Below, one piece after another: positions 1 to 8,680 of a DNA stretch of 64,000 nucleotides (position 1 is the stretch's first letter; every line of letters starts with the position of its first letter). Source of the stretch: Glycocaulis abyssi (GTDB lineage Bacteria; Pseudomonadota; Alphaproteobacteria; Caulobacterales; Maricaulaceae). The notes under the pieces were generated by a model. The model searched no databases and was not told where the DNA came from. It worked only from the letters and a program-made list of their open reading frames with translations. The stretch lies in the NCBI RefSeq assembly GCF_041429775.1, contig NZ_CP163422.1, forward strand, positions 1 through 64,000. Direction: 5' to 3'. Both the position numbers and the translations under genes were made by a program.

Positions 1-1356
1 ATGGCTTACGGCCAACAGGCAACGGCGCTTTCCTTGTCCGAGAAGACGGGCTTTCGCCGCAAATTCCCCGAGGATCTTGTCAACGAGGAACTCGTCACCC
101 GCTATGACGATAAACCGGCCCGGATCTCCCGGCTGGAAATGCGCAATGAGGTGAAATGGTTCAGGAGCGCTCTGAATCGGAAACTCAACCTGGCACCGCT
201 CGCCTGGGAATTACTCCTTGAGCTGATCGATCTCTCCCATGATTGCGACTGGCAGGGCGGACCCATCACCGTATGGCCGTCCAACGAGTACCTCATGGAG
301 CGCCTCGACTGTTCCGAGCGGGCCTTGCAATACCAGCTGCGAGCGCTCTCACGTGCGAACCTGATCACGCATATCGATCATTCGTCGCGTAAGCGCTTCG
401 GACATCGCGGCCTCGATGGGCGCATCGTGATGGCTTTCGGCATCGATCTTCGCCCGCTGGCCGCACGCGCCGACGAGCTCGTCGAAATGGCCCGAAACGC
501 ACGTGATGAACGTAAAGAGCGCGGCCGGCTTCGCCGGACACTCAAGGTGACGATCGCGCACCTGACAGAATATCTGCGCACGGCGGCCAGCCAGAACAGC
601 GCTGCAGCGGACTGGAACACGCTCTATGACGAGCTTCGGACCATCTCAGAGACCATTTCCCTGAAGCGTATCGCCCTCAATGCCCTCCGGCTCGCCAAGC
701 AAGCCTTGCAAGCCCTGGAAGCGAAAATCCGCAAGGTTCTGGTCAAAGCGCTCCGCCCCAAGGCCCAGAGCGACAACAAGCCCGATAATACTGCGCCCAA
801 GGGTGCAGCCGATTGCACCCTAGAAACAACAACTACCCTTCAATCTTCAAATGAAGATACTGTGATGCCACCAGAAAGTGGCGTTGCCGGAACTGACGAG
901 CCCAGACAGGCTCCCGCAGAGCGAGCGGAGAGGGCGAGGGAAGGGGATTCTGGCCATTCATTCGGAATAACACCCTTTGGCGCGCACCAGCATCTTGAAA
1001 AATATAAAATCACGGCCCAGCTCGTCGCTACAGCCTGCCCCAGCTTCTGCTCGGGCCTGCAGGCCGATCCTGAATGGGACGATCTGATCGACCATTGCGA
1101 CCAGTATCGCTCGCTCTACGGCCTCAGCCCGTCTGCCTGGTCCATGATGATCACGACGCTTGGCGAACGCCCGGCCGCCGTCGCACTGGCCGTGATTGGT
1201 GAGAAATTCCTCCGCGGCGCACGTGGCGGCGGAAATATTGTGGAATCACCGGCCGGATATTGCGTCTGGCTTACGCGTCAGGCCAAAAATCGCGGCGTTC
1301 TCGATCTCGGACCGAAAATCCACGCCCTGCTGACTAAGGACCAGCGGCCCGGTTAG
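1..1356 (+). CDS. repC: RepC-family plasmid replication initiator
   Basis: Plasmid replication initiator of the repABC type; in this family the protein binds the origin, which usually lies inside repC itself. The 451-residue product has the family layout. The N-terminal half contains a winged-helix segment (about residues 95-150: WPSNEYLMERLDCSERALQ, then RALSRANLITH, then GRIVMAFGIDLRPL). A charged, alanine-rich linker runs from about 160 to 260, a low-complexity stretch from 265 to 325, and a C-terminal replication domain rich in W and Y from about 345. No repA or repB is visible because the gene begins at base 1, so the start cannot be checked against an upstream RBS. Family assignment is from recognised pattern, not from a search. 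Confidence 0.82.
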   Translation: MAYGQQATALSLSEKTGFRRKFPEDLVNEELVTRYDDKPARISRLEMRNEVKWFRSALNRKLNLAPLAWELLLELIDLSHDCDWQGGPITVWPSNEYLMERLDCSERALQYQLRALSRANLITHIDHSSRKRFGHRGLDGRIVMAFGIDLRPLAARADELVEMARNARDERKERGRLRRTLKVTIAHLTEYLRTAASQNSAAADWNTLYDELRTISETISLKRIALNALRLAKQALQALEAKIRKVLVKALRPKAQSDNKPDNTAPKGAADCTLETTTTLQSSNEDTVMPPESGVAGTDEPRQAPAERAERAREGDSGHSFGITPFGAHQHLEKYKITAQLVATACPSFCSGLQADPEWDDLIDHCDQYRSLYGLSPSAWSMMITTLGERPAAVALAVIGEKFLRGARGGGNIVESPAGYCVWLTRQAKNRGVLDLGPKIHALLTKDQRPG

Positions 1357-1414
1357 TCAATCTTCACGTTTTTACCGCAACTTACAAATCGTACACGCAA
1401 TCGGAGCAGAGACG

Positions 1415-1645
1415 ATGATCGAGAAATGCACAGTGTCGCAAGCGTCCGCCGGCGTCAGTGTCGAACTCTCGGCCGATCTGGCCGACAGCCTCGGAATCCG
1501 GCCCGGCGATACGCTGACAGGCATTCGCCTGAATGAGAGCCAGCTCCTGCTTACCGCCTCCGATCCCGATTTCAATGCCCAGGTTGAAGCGGCCCGTCGG
1601 TCCGGCACCGAGTTTCGCAACGCCATAAGGGCTCTGGGAACATGA
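1415..1645 (+). CDS. AbrB/MazE-like antitoxin
   Basis: Small 76-residue protein with the swapped-hairpin AbrB signature: a short N-terminal strand, then ELSADLADSLGIRPGDTLTGIRLNESQLLLTA, which I give here as the region of residues 17-48. The key features are the L-x-I-x-PGD turn and the alternating strand that follows. The tail resembles antitoxins whose C-terminus wraps a toxin. It overlaps the next gene by 4 bases (ATGA), the usual coupling in toxin-antitoxin pairs. It presumably binds the operator in front of itself and neutralises the product of the downstream gene. It lies 58 bases behind repC, so it probably serves plasmid stability. Confidence 0.7.
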   Translation: MIEKCTVSQASAGVSVELSADLADSLGIRPGDTLTGIRLNESQLLLTASDPDFNAQVEAARRSGTEFRNAIRALGT

Positions 1646-2031
1646 GCACGCTGCCTCTCTCTCGAACGGCCATGACCGCTAGCATGCTCCAGATCGCAGG
1701 TCAGACCGGGCAAACCTGTGGCTGGTCCGATATGCAGGCCCTCAAGGCTATTGCCGACAGGCACGCTCACCATCCTGGGCAGCCGCACAAGGCCGCGTCC
1801 TTGCTGATGATTGACGTACTGGCCTCTCCGCTGGCTCCCCAGCTGGTGGCGCCACTCGCTCTAGTGCTCGCCGCAAGCTTCTTGCGCGTGAACCGGCAGG
1901 GATGGGACATCAGTGAAGCCGAGGCCGTACTTCTGGTCGAGAATGCTCGAAATGGCGCGTTGGGCGTCGATCAGATCGCACGATTTATCGACACGCGACT
2001 GCACAATGACCGTCTGGCGCACGCCAGCTGA
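1642..2031 (+). CDS. Degenerate Fic/Doc-like toxin partner
   Basis: 129 residues, translationally coupled to the AbrB-like antitoxin. The C-terminal part (about residues 65-125) resembles the end of Doc/Fic proteins: an alanine-rich helix ending in ASFLRVNRQGW, then SEAEAVLLVENARNGALGVDQIARFI, which matches the 'FL.LNG....d..e...l...va.g.i....la.fl' pattern of Doc. The catalytic Fic motif (HPFxxGNKR) that should precede this helix is not present; the segment reads LASPLAPQLVAPLALVLA. The protein is therefore either a catalytically dead relative or a different small family with a similar tail. The call rests on helix pattern and gene pairing only. Confidence 0.45.
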   Translation: MSTLPLSRTAMTASMLQIAGQTGQTCGWSDMQALKAIADRHAHHPGQPHKAASLLMIDVLASPLAPQLVAPLALVLAASFLRVNRQGWDISEAEAVLLVENARNGALGVDQIARFIDTRLHNDRLAHAS

Positions 2032-2059
2032 CCAAACTCTTCGCGCATCACTACCAGTT

Positions 2060-2677
2060 TTAAGTGGGATCGGGGCGAGGGGGCACGATCCACGGGCCTT
2101 CGCGCAGATCTTCCGGCCGCACCGATTTCAGATCGTCGTCAGGCGCCAGAAAACGGACCTCTTCCCAACTCTCGCGCAGCTTCGAGTACGTCATATTGTG
2201 GATGTAATTGCGGGCGCTGACTTCCGGATAACCCCTGTAATTATATAGATATACGAACTGAGCGATGATCAGATTGCCGGTATTTTCCACCACCTTTCCA
2301 TCCGGCGTGTCGATGACCGCACAGGCGCGTGCCTCCACATAATCAAGCCAGCTCTTCACCCGAGTGTAAAAAGCATAGGCTTCCTCCGGATGGGAGATCG
2401 CCCGCTCAAAGACTTCATTGTAAGCCCAGACCCGGATTTCCCAGCCTTTTTCGGCTTCCGGATCCACACGCCACTGATATTCGTAGTCACCGAAATATCC
2501 GGCCCTGAGAACGTCATGCGTTTCATCGCTAATGAACTGGACGGGGAAGTGCTCGAAGCCTTTGCCCTGCCAGATCAGGCCTTCCGCGTGTTTGAGATAA
2601 TACTCGCAATCAAACCCTTCATCAGCGAAGGGGAGCATGCTCGCGATATTCCAGTCGAGCTTCTTCGTACCCAGCAC
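2060..2677 (-). CDS. Conserved hypothetical protein
   Basis: I do not recognise this protein. It is acidic and rich in aromatic residues (many W, Y, F), about 205 residues, with no signal peptide or membrane segment. An ATG 78 bases further upstream is in frame, but it would make the gene overlap the thermonuclease deeply. The GTG at 2677 is preceded by GGAGG at a 10-base spacing and lies 4 bases after the thermonuclease stop, so I prefer it. It is the second gene of that two-gene leftward unit and converges with the toxin-antitoxin pair. The tail is proline/arginine-rich (IVPPRPDPT). Confidence 0.6.
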   Translation of the reverse strand: MLGTKKLDWNIASMLPFADEGFDCEYYLKHAEGLIWQGKGFEHFPVQFISDETHDVLRAGYFGDYEYQWRVDPEAEKGWEIRVWAYNEVFERAISHPEEAYAFYTRVKSWLDYVEARACAVIDTPDGKVVENTGNLIIAQFVYLYNYRGYPEVSARNYIHNMTYSKLRESWEEVRFLAPDDDLKSVRPEDLREGPWIVPPRPDPT

Positions 2678-2681
2678 GTCT

Positions 2682-3155
2682 TCAATTCCTCCCGCCACGC
2701 CGGTGCGCTCCTGGATCAATGATTTCGTCGGCCGACCAGATTCCGACACCGGCACGCCGGGCTTCAGCCTCGACCGCTACAAGCTCAGGCGCCGTCGGCC
2801 TTCCGCGAAACCGGTAGACTACAGCCAGACCTTCAGCCACCAGCTGACGGCCGAGATCCAGCTCTCCAACAAAGCATCGTGCGACCCTTCGGCCATACAC
2901 GTCGCGGCGTTCGCAATCACACCGGACCGCACTCGATCCAATCAGTTGGACCATGCGGATCCGGCCGGCTTCGCCACAATCCCATTGGCGGCCGTCCAAG
3001 ATCATCGTCTGACCCAGCTCGCAGGCGTCCATGCCTACGATCCGGATCCTTTCACCATCGAGTACGATCGTGTCGCCATCGATCACCCGGACATTGATGC
3101 TCGCTGGTCCACCACCATTCGCGTCTGTCGCCTCCAGCCCCATCATGCCGGCCAG
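2682..3155 (-). pseudogene. Thermonuclease (SNase-like), body separated from its signal peptide
   Basis: Staphylococcal-nuclease-fold enzyme that in this family cleaves DNA/RNA with calcium. Family landmarks are all present: VIDGDT, then RIRIVGMDACE, then DVYGRRVAR and LVAEGLAVVY, which carry the calcium-binding aspartates and catalytic arginine/glutamate positions. The first codons are missing here because a Tn3-family transposon sits immediately upstream. The missing 26 codons, encoding a basic start and hydrophobic core, lie at 10486-10563 beyond the transposon. Joining the pieces across one copy of the 5-bp target duplication restores one reading frame of about 183 codons. An internal ATG at 3146 could still give an unexported cytoplasmic product. 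Confidence 0.85.
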
Positions 3156-3160
3156 TAGTG

Positions 3161-3198
3161 GGGGTCTGATGCCGGAGAGTGCAGAATCCTACGCTAAG
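3161..3198 (+). repeat. Left terminal inverted repeat of the Tn3-family element
   Basis: 38 bp starting GGGGTCTGATGCC. It is a perfect inverse match to the internal copy at 6818-6855 and differs by one base from the outer right end at 10448-10485. It is preceded by the target duplication TAGTG. Confidence 0.95.
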
Positions 3199-3207
3199 GC
3201 CGTTTGG

Positions 3208-6090
3208 TCATCTTTTGGGCCACCTGTATTCACCGGTGAGAAGGATGTGCGCCCACCCGAGGGGTGAAATATGCGCCAGAAGGTTTGCTGAGCAGTCCAA
3301 ACCATCACTGCGGCGACTATCGACAGCGTGACCGAGATGTCTGGTGTTCCAGTAAATGATGATGGCGGCGAGGAGGTTCAGCCCGGCCATTCGGAAGTGC
3401 TGGCCTTGGGCTGTTCGATCACGGATTTCACCTTGGCGCCCTATGCGCAGGGCGTTTTTCAGCGCATGATGCGCTTCGCCCTTATTCAGGCCGATTTGGG
3501 CACGGCGTTGCATGTCGGCATCCAGCAGCCAATCGATGATGAACAGCGTCCGTTCGATCCGGCCGATTTCGCGCAATGCGACCGCAAGTTCATGCTGTCG
3601 GGGATATGCAGCGAATTTTCGCAAGAGTTGGCTTGGCGGCATCGCGCCCGCCACCATGGTGGCCGCTGCGCGTAGGATGTCGGGCCAGTTCGAGCTGATG
3701 ACAGGTTCCCTGACCTTGCCGCCGATCAACCCCTTCAATTCTTTCGGGCAGGATGCCGGATTGAAGAGGTAGAGGCGCTTGGATGGCAGATCCCGGATGC
3801 GGGGGATGAACTGAAAGCCCAGAAGGGCAGTGACGGCGAAGACGTGGTCGGTAAAGCCGACCGTGTCGGCATACTGTTCGCGGATTTTCTGACCTGCGTC
3901 TGTCATCAACAGGCCGTCCAGGATGTAAGGGGCCTCGTTCACCGTGGCCGGGATGGTCTGGGTGGCGAAAGGGCCGAACTGGTCAGAGACATGGGTATAG
4001 GCTTTCAGACCGGGTTCATGGCCGTATTTGGCGTTGATCAGGTTCATCGCCTCGCCCTGGCGCGTGGTCGGGAAGAATTGCCCGTCGCTCGAAGCGGTCT
4101 GCCCTGCGCCCCAAAACCGGGCCATCGGCAAGGCAGATTGACCTTCGATCACCATGGCCAAGGCGCGTGCCATCGCCTCGCTTTCCACATGCCAGCGCGA
4201 CAAGCGCGAGAGCTGGAAATAATCATGGGTGTTCGTGGCCCCAGCCATTTTGCTGAGGCCAAGGTTCAGCCCCTCAGCCAGCAGCACGTTCAACATGCCG
4301 ACCCTGTCTTTGCATGGAACGCCGGTGCGCAGATGGGTGAAGGCCTCGGTAAAGCCGATCTCGTCATCCACTTCGAGCAGGAGGTCTGTGATCCTGATCT
4401 CTGGCAGGCGGTTGTAGAGATCGAGCACCATGGCATCGGCCTCTTCGGGGACAGCGGCCGTCAGACGGTCGATCTTGAGCACGCCATCTTCGATAGAACC
4501 TCCCGGAATGGCACCCGCCCTGGCGGCGCGGGCCAGTCGTTCCAAGCCATCTGCTAGGCGAGATTTTCGATCCGCGAGCCAGAGCTCCGGTTCAAACGGC
4601 ATGGCCAGTTTTGGCGTGGCCCTGGCAACTTCCGTCGGAACCAGCGCGTCCTTGAGATCACCATACCGGCGGGAATGTGCGAGCCAGATGTCGCCGGCAC
4701 GGAATGCGTCGCGTAGGTGGCACAGGACCGCCACCTCCCAAAGCCGGTTCCCATCGTCGTGATTCAAGTGTCGATGCCATTTCGAAGCCCGGCGCAGAAA
4801 GGTCAGTGGCCGGGTAGTTGTCGTTTCCGTACCCGCGACGATGTCGGCGGCGGCAAGCAACGGTTCGGCCACCGGGGCCGCCTGAATATCGAGCGCCCGG
4901 AGCATGCGCGGCGCATAGCGTCGGAAGCGATGATACCCGTGAACAACATGTGCCAGTGGATCAGCCGCCAATGTGTCGGTCAGTTGGGCGGCGGTGGAAA
5001 CAAGCCCCCTCAGCGATGACCAGCCTCCGGCGTTTTGGACGGCCTCCATCAGGGAGGCCTGATCTTCATATGCTTCCAGCAGAGCTGATCCAAAATTTGA
5101 GAAGCCCTGCAAGGTGTCTTTCAAAGCAGCCTTGGCGTCATCTGCCCGAGCATCGCATACGCGTTTCGCCTCACGCCACGTCTTCCCCACAATCCGGTCA
5201 TGGCTTTCGACCACAGCATCGGCAATGGCACTGCGCCATTCCAAAGCGCAAACTGCGAGGATGGCAAGGCGGCGGTCGCCTGAAATATCCCGCAGATCTC
5301 CTGCGAAATATCGTTCCCCTTGCCTTCGGAGGCGCGCGATACGGTGGGGTGGCACACCCGACAGGATGCTTCTGTCCACGGCCATGGCCTGCAAGAATTC
5401 CAACCGGTCGAGCAGCCGGTTCATGTCCGCCGAGTTCTGGCCCACCTCAAACTGGCGCAGCCAGACAAAGCGGGTGACAGAACTGTCCGCCGTTTCCGTC
5501 AGCAAGGCGTCAAGTCGGCTGCACATCTCATCATCCAGCCGGTCGGCAATCCGAGCGTCGATCCGTCGCTCTGCAGCAACGAGTGCATCCGCGCAAAGGC
5601 GTTCGATAACCGTGATCCCCGGTAGTATGGTCTGGGTCGCCCGGCATTGTTCCACGAAACGCCGCGCCAAATCCTCGTTCGATCGGGCGGTTTCGGCTGT
5701 TCTCTCCAGCCAGGCCTTCAGGTCGCGCGACCCTCGGCCAGTGAACATCTTGTAGCCATAGAGATCCCGCAGGGCCGCCAGGTGTTCATGACGCGTTTCT
5801 TCGCGGCTTGCATATCCAGCCAGATCGTCTGACTTCAGCCCAAGTTGCGCTGCCAGGAAGCGCGTGATCTCCATTGGAATGACCTCGCCCGGGGTCAACA
5901 ACCGACCGGGATAGCGCAATGCGCAAAGCTGGAGAGCAAACCCAAAACGATTGTGGGGGCGGCGGCGGGCGCGGATGATTTCCAGATCGTCGTCCGCAAG
6001 GATGTAGTGGCGCAACATCGCCGTTTCATCGATCGGAAGATCAAAAAGTACTGAGCGCTGACGCTCGGTGAGGATAGTACGATGCGCCAT
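3208..6090 (-). CDS. tnpA: Tn3-family transposase TnpA
   Basis: Full-length 960-residue transposase that binds the 38-bp ends and carries out replicative (cointegrate) transposition. The N-terminal part (TERQRSVLFDLP..., about residues 1-170) matches the DUF4158 DNA-binding region. The C-terminal half carries the DDE nuclease domain typical of Tn3 enzymes, with the conserved tail segments NTRHLG, LLAHISPLGW and HILLTGEYRW. The stop codon is 10 bases inside the left inverted repeat. The gene is divergent from tnpR, with a 120-bp gap that should hold the resolution site. No frameshift is seen, so the element may be self-mobile. Confidence 0.95.
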   Translation of the reverse strand: MAHRTILTERQRSVLFDLPIDETAMLRHYILADDDLEIIRARRRPHNRFGFALQLCALRYPGRLLTPGEVIPMEITRFLAAQLGLKSDDLAGYASREETRHEHLAALRDLYGYKMFTGRGSRDLKAWLERTAETARSNEDLARRFVEQCRATQTILPGITVIERLCADALVAAERRIDARIADRLDDEMCSRLDALLTETADSSVTRFVWLRQFEVGQNSADMNRLLDRLEFLQAMAVDRSILSGVPPHRIARLRRQGERYFAGDLRDISGDRRLAILAVCALEWRSAIADAVVESHDRIVGKTWREAKRVCDARADDAKAALKDTLQGFSNFGSALLEAYEDQASLMEAVQNAGGWSSLRGLVSTAAQLTDTLAADPLAHVVHGYHRFRRYAPRMLRALDIQAAPVAEPLLAAADIVAGTETTTTRPLTFLRRASKWHRHLNHDDGNRLWEVAVLCHLRDAFRAGDIWLAHSRRYGDLKDALVPTEVARATPKLAMPFEPELWLADRKSRLADGLERLARAARAGAIPGGSIEDGVLKIDRLTAAVPEEADAMVLDLYNRLPEIRITDLLLEVDDEIGFTEAFTHLRTGVPCKDRVGMLNVLLAEGLNLGLSKMAGATNTHDYFQLSRLSRWHVESEAMARALAMVIEGQSALPMARFWGAGQTASSDGQFFPTTRQGEAMNLINAKYGHEPGLKAYTHVSDQFGPFATQTIPATVNEAPYILDGLLMTDAGQKIREQYADTVGFTDHVFAVTALLGFQFIPRIRDLPSKRLYLFNPASCPKELKGLIGGKVREPVISSNWPDILRAAATMVAGAMPPSQLLRKFAAYPRQHELAVALREIGRIERTLFIIDWLLDADMQRRAQIGLNKGEAHHALKNALRIGRQGEIRDRTAQGQHFRMAGLNLLAAIIIYWNTRHLGHAVDSRRSDGLDCSANLLAHISPLGWAHILLTGEYRWPKR

Positions 6091-6210
6091 ATTTCTTTTG
6101 CTTTCTACATATGGTTTGCGTATTGATGATTAAGATATTGAATAAGGAATTGTTCGGATGGCCGAAAGCGCGCCGCTTTCCAGAACACCTCAAACGAACG
6201 TTTGTGAAAC
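6091..6210. promoter_or_regulatory. Probable res site and divergent promoters of tnpA/tnpR
   Basis: A 120-bp AT-rich gap between the divergent tnpA and tnpR genes. In Tn3-family elements with this gene arrangement this is where the resolvase binds three subsites and where both promoters lie. I infer function from position; I did not delimit the subsites. Confidence 0.6.
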
Positions 6211-6822
6211 ATGCTGATCGGCTATGCGCGGGTTTCGAAAGCTGACGGCAGCCAGTCCCTCGACTTGCAACGAGATGCATTGATCGCGTCCGGCGTCGAG
6301 GAGGACCAGATCTACTCAGATCTGGCGTCCGGCAAGAAGGATGACCGATCCGGTCTGGAGGCCTGCCTCAAAGCATTGCGTGAGGGGGATGTGCTGATCG
6401 TGTGGAAGCTCGACCGCTTGGGGCGCAGCCTCCACCACCTTGTCAAAACCGTCAGCATGCTGTCCGAGCGTGGCGTTGGCCTCAAAGTTCTCACCGGGCA
6501 AGGGGCGCAGATTGACACAACGACTGCGGCTGGAAGGCTTTCATTCGGCATCTTTGCTGCGCTTGCCGAATTTGAAAGCGAGTTGATCCGCGAACGCACG
6601 ATGGCGGGGCTCCAAGCCGCCCGCGCGCGCGGCCGAAAGGGAGGAAGAAAGTTTGCGCTGACGAAAGCGCAGGTCCGCATGGCTCAGGCCGCAATGGCTA
6701 GCCGCGACACATCGGTTTCAGAACTCTGTAAGGAATTGGGGGTCAAACCGGTCACACTCTACCGATATGTCGACCCGAACGGCAATCTACGCGATTACGG
6801 GAAACGGGTTCTCAGCGCTTAG
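6211..6822 (+). CDS. tnpR: Serine resolvase TnpR
   Basis: 203-residue small serine recombinase that resolves Tn3 cointegrates at res. The N-terminal catalytic domain starts LIGYARVS, with the nucleophile Ser at position 9. It continues with WKLDRLGRS (about residue 68) and the ERTMAGLQAARARGRKGGR helix/hinge. It ends in a helix-turn-helix (SELCKELGVKPVTLYRY). Its stop codon lies inside the internal inverted repeat at 6818-6855, so the gene fills the core transposon to its end. Confidence 0.95.
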   Translation: MLIGYARVSKADGSQSLDLQRDALIASGVEEDQIYSDLASGKKDDRSGLEACLKALREGDVLIVWKLDRLGRSLHHLVKTVSMLSERGVGLKVLTGQGAQIDTTTAAGRLSFGIFAALAEFESELIRERTMAGLQAARARGRKGGRKFALTKAQVRMAQAAMASRDTSVSELCKELGVKPVTLYRYVDPNGNLRDYGKRVLSA

Positions 6823-6855
6823 CGTAGGATTCTGCACTCTCCGGCATCAGACCCC
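6818..6855 (-). repeat. Internal copy of the Tn3-family inverted repeat
   Basis: 38 bp, perfect inverse of 3161-3198. With the left end it delimits a 3695-bp core transposon (tnpA-res-tnpR). The following five bases are TAGAG, not TAGTG, so this end was not the one used in the present insertion. Confidence 0.93.
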
Positions 6856-7004
6856 TAGAGCATGGGATGGCTAGGCGCCACACCCCGCACAAGACATTGG
6901 AGACGATCCACCGCCGAAAACCATCATGAGGCGCTCAATGCGACCTCGGAGAGAACCATGACCCCGGACGGACACAACCCCACGCTTGACGAGGCCGCAA
7001 TCAG

Positions 7005-7601
7005 AGAACGCTCTACAGCCGGTGGAAGCGGTGGAGCGAGAAAGGCATCTTCGCCCGGATGATGGCAGGTCTGGCCGCTGAGCACGGCGAAGAGAAGACC
7101 GTGATGATCGACGCGACATATCTCAAGGCCCATCGAACGGCGACCAGCATGGCCGCGAAAAAGGGGGGCGTGGTCGTCTGATCGGTCGAACCAAAGGCGG
7201 CATGAACACCAAGCTGCATGCCATCTGCGACAGTCAGGGACAACCGATCGACCTGTTCGTCACCGCCGGACAGGTCAGCGATTACATCGGCGCACGCGCA
7301 TTGCTCAGCGGCCTGCCAAACGTCAAATGGCTGCTCGGGGATCGGGGCTACGATGCTGACTGGTTCAGAGAAGCTTTGCAGGACAAGGGGATACGCGCCT
7401 GTATCCCAGGCCGGAAGAAACGCAAGACACCGGTCAAATACGATAAGCGCCGATACAAGCGGCGCAATCGCATCGAGATCATGTTCGGAAGACTCAAAGA
7501 CTGGAGGCGTGTCGCCACCCGATATGACCGGTGCCCGAAGGTCTTCCTTTCGGCGATCGCCCTCGCCGCCCTCGTCATCTACTGGTTATGAATCCTGACC
7601 C
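7005..7601 (+). pseudogene. IS5-family (IS427-like) transposase remnant
   Basis: The 5' part of the element is missing: readable homology begins at TLYSRWKRWSEKG. It continues through IDATYLKAHRTA to a run AAAAAGGGGGG near 7160, where a -1 shift is needed to enter the second frame (GRTKGG, LLGDRGYDADW, ...KDWRRVATRYD, ending ALVIYWL at 7591). The -1 slippery run is typical of this IS group. The right end (ATCCTGACCC, followed by TA) is intact. Without its 5' half and left end it should be immobile. Confidence 0.8.
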
Positions 7602-8068
7602 TAAGCTGCGGAATAGCTCGTAAAGACCTCGCTGCTACCATCCCGGCGGATCAAGAACACATCATAAGCTTCACGCTGATCTTCTGGGCCCATTCCAGGC
7701 GACCCATAGGGCATGCCAGGAACAGCGAGACCGACAGCATCTGGCCGTTCAGCCAACAGGCGGCGGATGTCGGCGACCGGCACGTGCCCTTCGATCATGT
7801 AACCCTCAATCTCGCCCGTGTGGCACGATATCATTCTTTGCGGGATGCCGTTGTCCAGCTTGTGACGCATCATAAGAGTCCCAAAGCTCCGCTCCTCGGT
7901 GACGCGAAAGCCCTCCTGCCTAAGAATGGCGACCCAGGCGCGACAGCAGCCGCAATTAGGGTCTTTGAGAACGTGGATTGTTGGTGCAACTTGCGCAAAT
8001 GCCGCAAGCGGCGCGGCGCTGGCAATGCCAGCGACGGCGGTCAAAATTTGGCGGCGCGTTATGTGCAT
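7601..8068 (-). CDS. DUF411 metal-binding exported protein
   Basis: 155-residue DUF411 protein found in copper and other metal-resistance cassettes. An N-terminal signal peptide of twin-arginine look (ITRRQILTAVAGIASAAPLAAFAQ) targets it to the periplasm. The putative metal site is DPNCGCC at about residues 37-43, with a further Cys/His (SCHTGE) downstream. The start at 8068 is chosen because AAAGGAG lies seven bases before it and gives a clean signal peptide; a longer frame upstream has no support. It is the last gene of the leftward cargo unit. The stop codon is formed at the edge of the IS5 remnant. Confidence 0.8.
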   Translation of the reverse strand: MHITRRQILTAVAGIASAAPLAAFAQVAPTIHVLKDPNCGCCRAWVAILRQEGFRVTEERSFGTLMMRHKLDNGIPQRMISCHTGEIEGYMIEGHVPVADIRRLLAERPDAVGLAVPGMPYGSPGMGPEDQREAYDVFLIRRDGSSEVFTSYSAA

Positions 8069-8170
8069 CGCATTTCTCCTTTTGGATGGCATGTCTTGTG
8101 CGGGCCTTGGGTTGCGCAGTTGGGCGAACGTGCTGTCGAAGCCCTTTGCGGATGGTATGCCGGACATCGT

Positions 8171-8680
8171 TTATCTCCCCGTGATATTTCCCTCGCGTTG
8201 GTCTTGTACCTGATGTCCCGGCTTACCTTTCGTCGCGCGAAAGCCGTCCCAGAACAGCAGTGCCACCCCACAGAAAATCGCCACGTCAGCGAGGTTGAAG
8301 GACGGCCAGTGGTATGTTCCGAAATGAAAATCCAGAAAGTCAGGGACCGCCTGATAGCGCAGACGATCAAGGATATTGCCAAGCGCGCCTCCGATGATCA
8401 GACCGAGCGCCGCACCTGTCAGCCTGTCCGGAGCCTTCCACAGCCAGATCAGCAGCCATGCCACGACCACGGCAGCAAGTGCGACCAGACCCCACCAGGG
8501 TACGACCCCGCCGAGCATACCGAAGCTGACCCCATCGTTCAAAACCCGCACGAGGTTGAGAAAGGGCAGAACCTCGACCCCGTTCTCAAGCGCCGGGGAG
8601 TTCAGGGCAAGAGCCTTGGTGCCCTGATCAACACCAAACGCGGCGATGGCGCAAAGCCCACCGAGAACGCGGCTGTTCAT
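8171..8680 (-). CDS. lspA: Lipoprotein signal peptidase II
   Basis: Integral-membrane aspartyl protease that removes signal peptides from diacylglyceryl-modified prolipoproteins. 169 residues with four hydrophobic segments. The two catalytic aspartates are in GGALGNILDRL and FNLADVAI, and the LNDGVSFGML segment matches the conserved N-x-G-x-x-F region. The start at 8680 overlaps the upstream transporter by 4 bases. A plasmid-borne lspA copy next to a heavy-metal transporter and a CmtR-type repressor is a recurrent cassette on mobile elements. What it adds to metal resistance is not evident from the sequence. Confidence 0.93.
   Translation of the reverse strand: MNSRVLGGLCAIAAFGVDQGTKALALNSPALENGVEVLPFLNLVRVLNDGVSFGMLGGVVPWWGLVALAAVVVAWLLIWLWKAPDRLTGAALGLIIGGALGNILDRLRYQAVPDFLDFHFGTYHWPSFNLADVAIFCGVALLFWDGFRATKGKPGHQVQDQREGNITGR

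Noticed and set aside
4229-6054. Several long rightward reading frames across the tnpA gene
   Set aside because: They are antisense shadows of the intact 960-codon TnpA; no ribosome sites or domain signals.
6862-7062. Small frame beginning MGWLGATPRTRHW
   Set aside because: It crosses the 5' edge of the IS5 remnant in a different frame from the transposase and shows no family.
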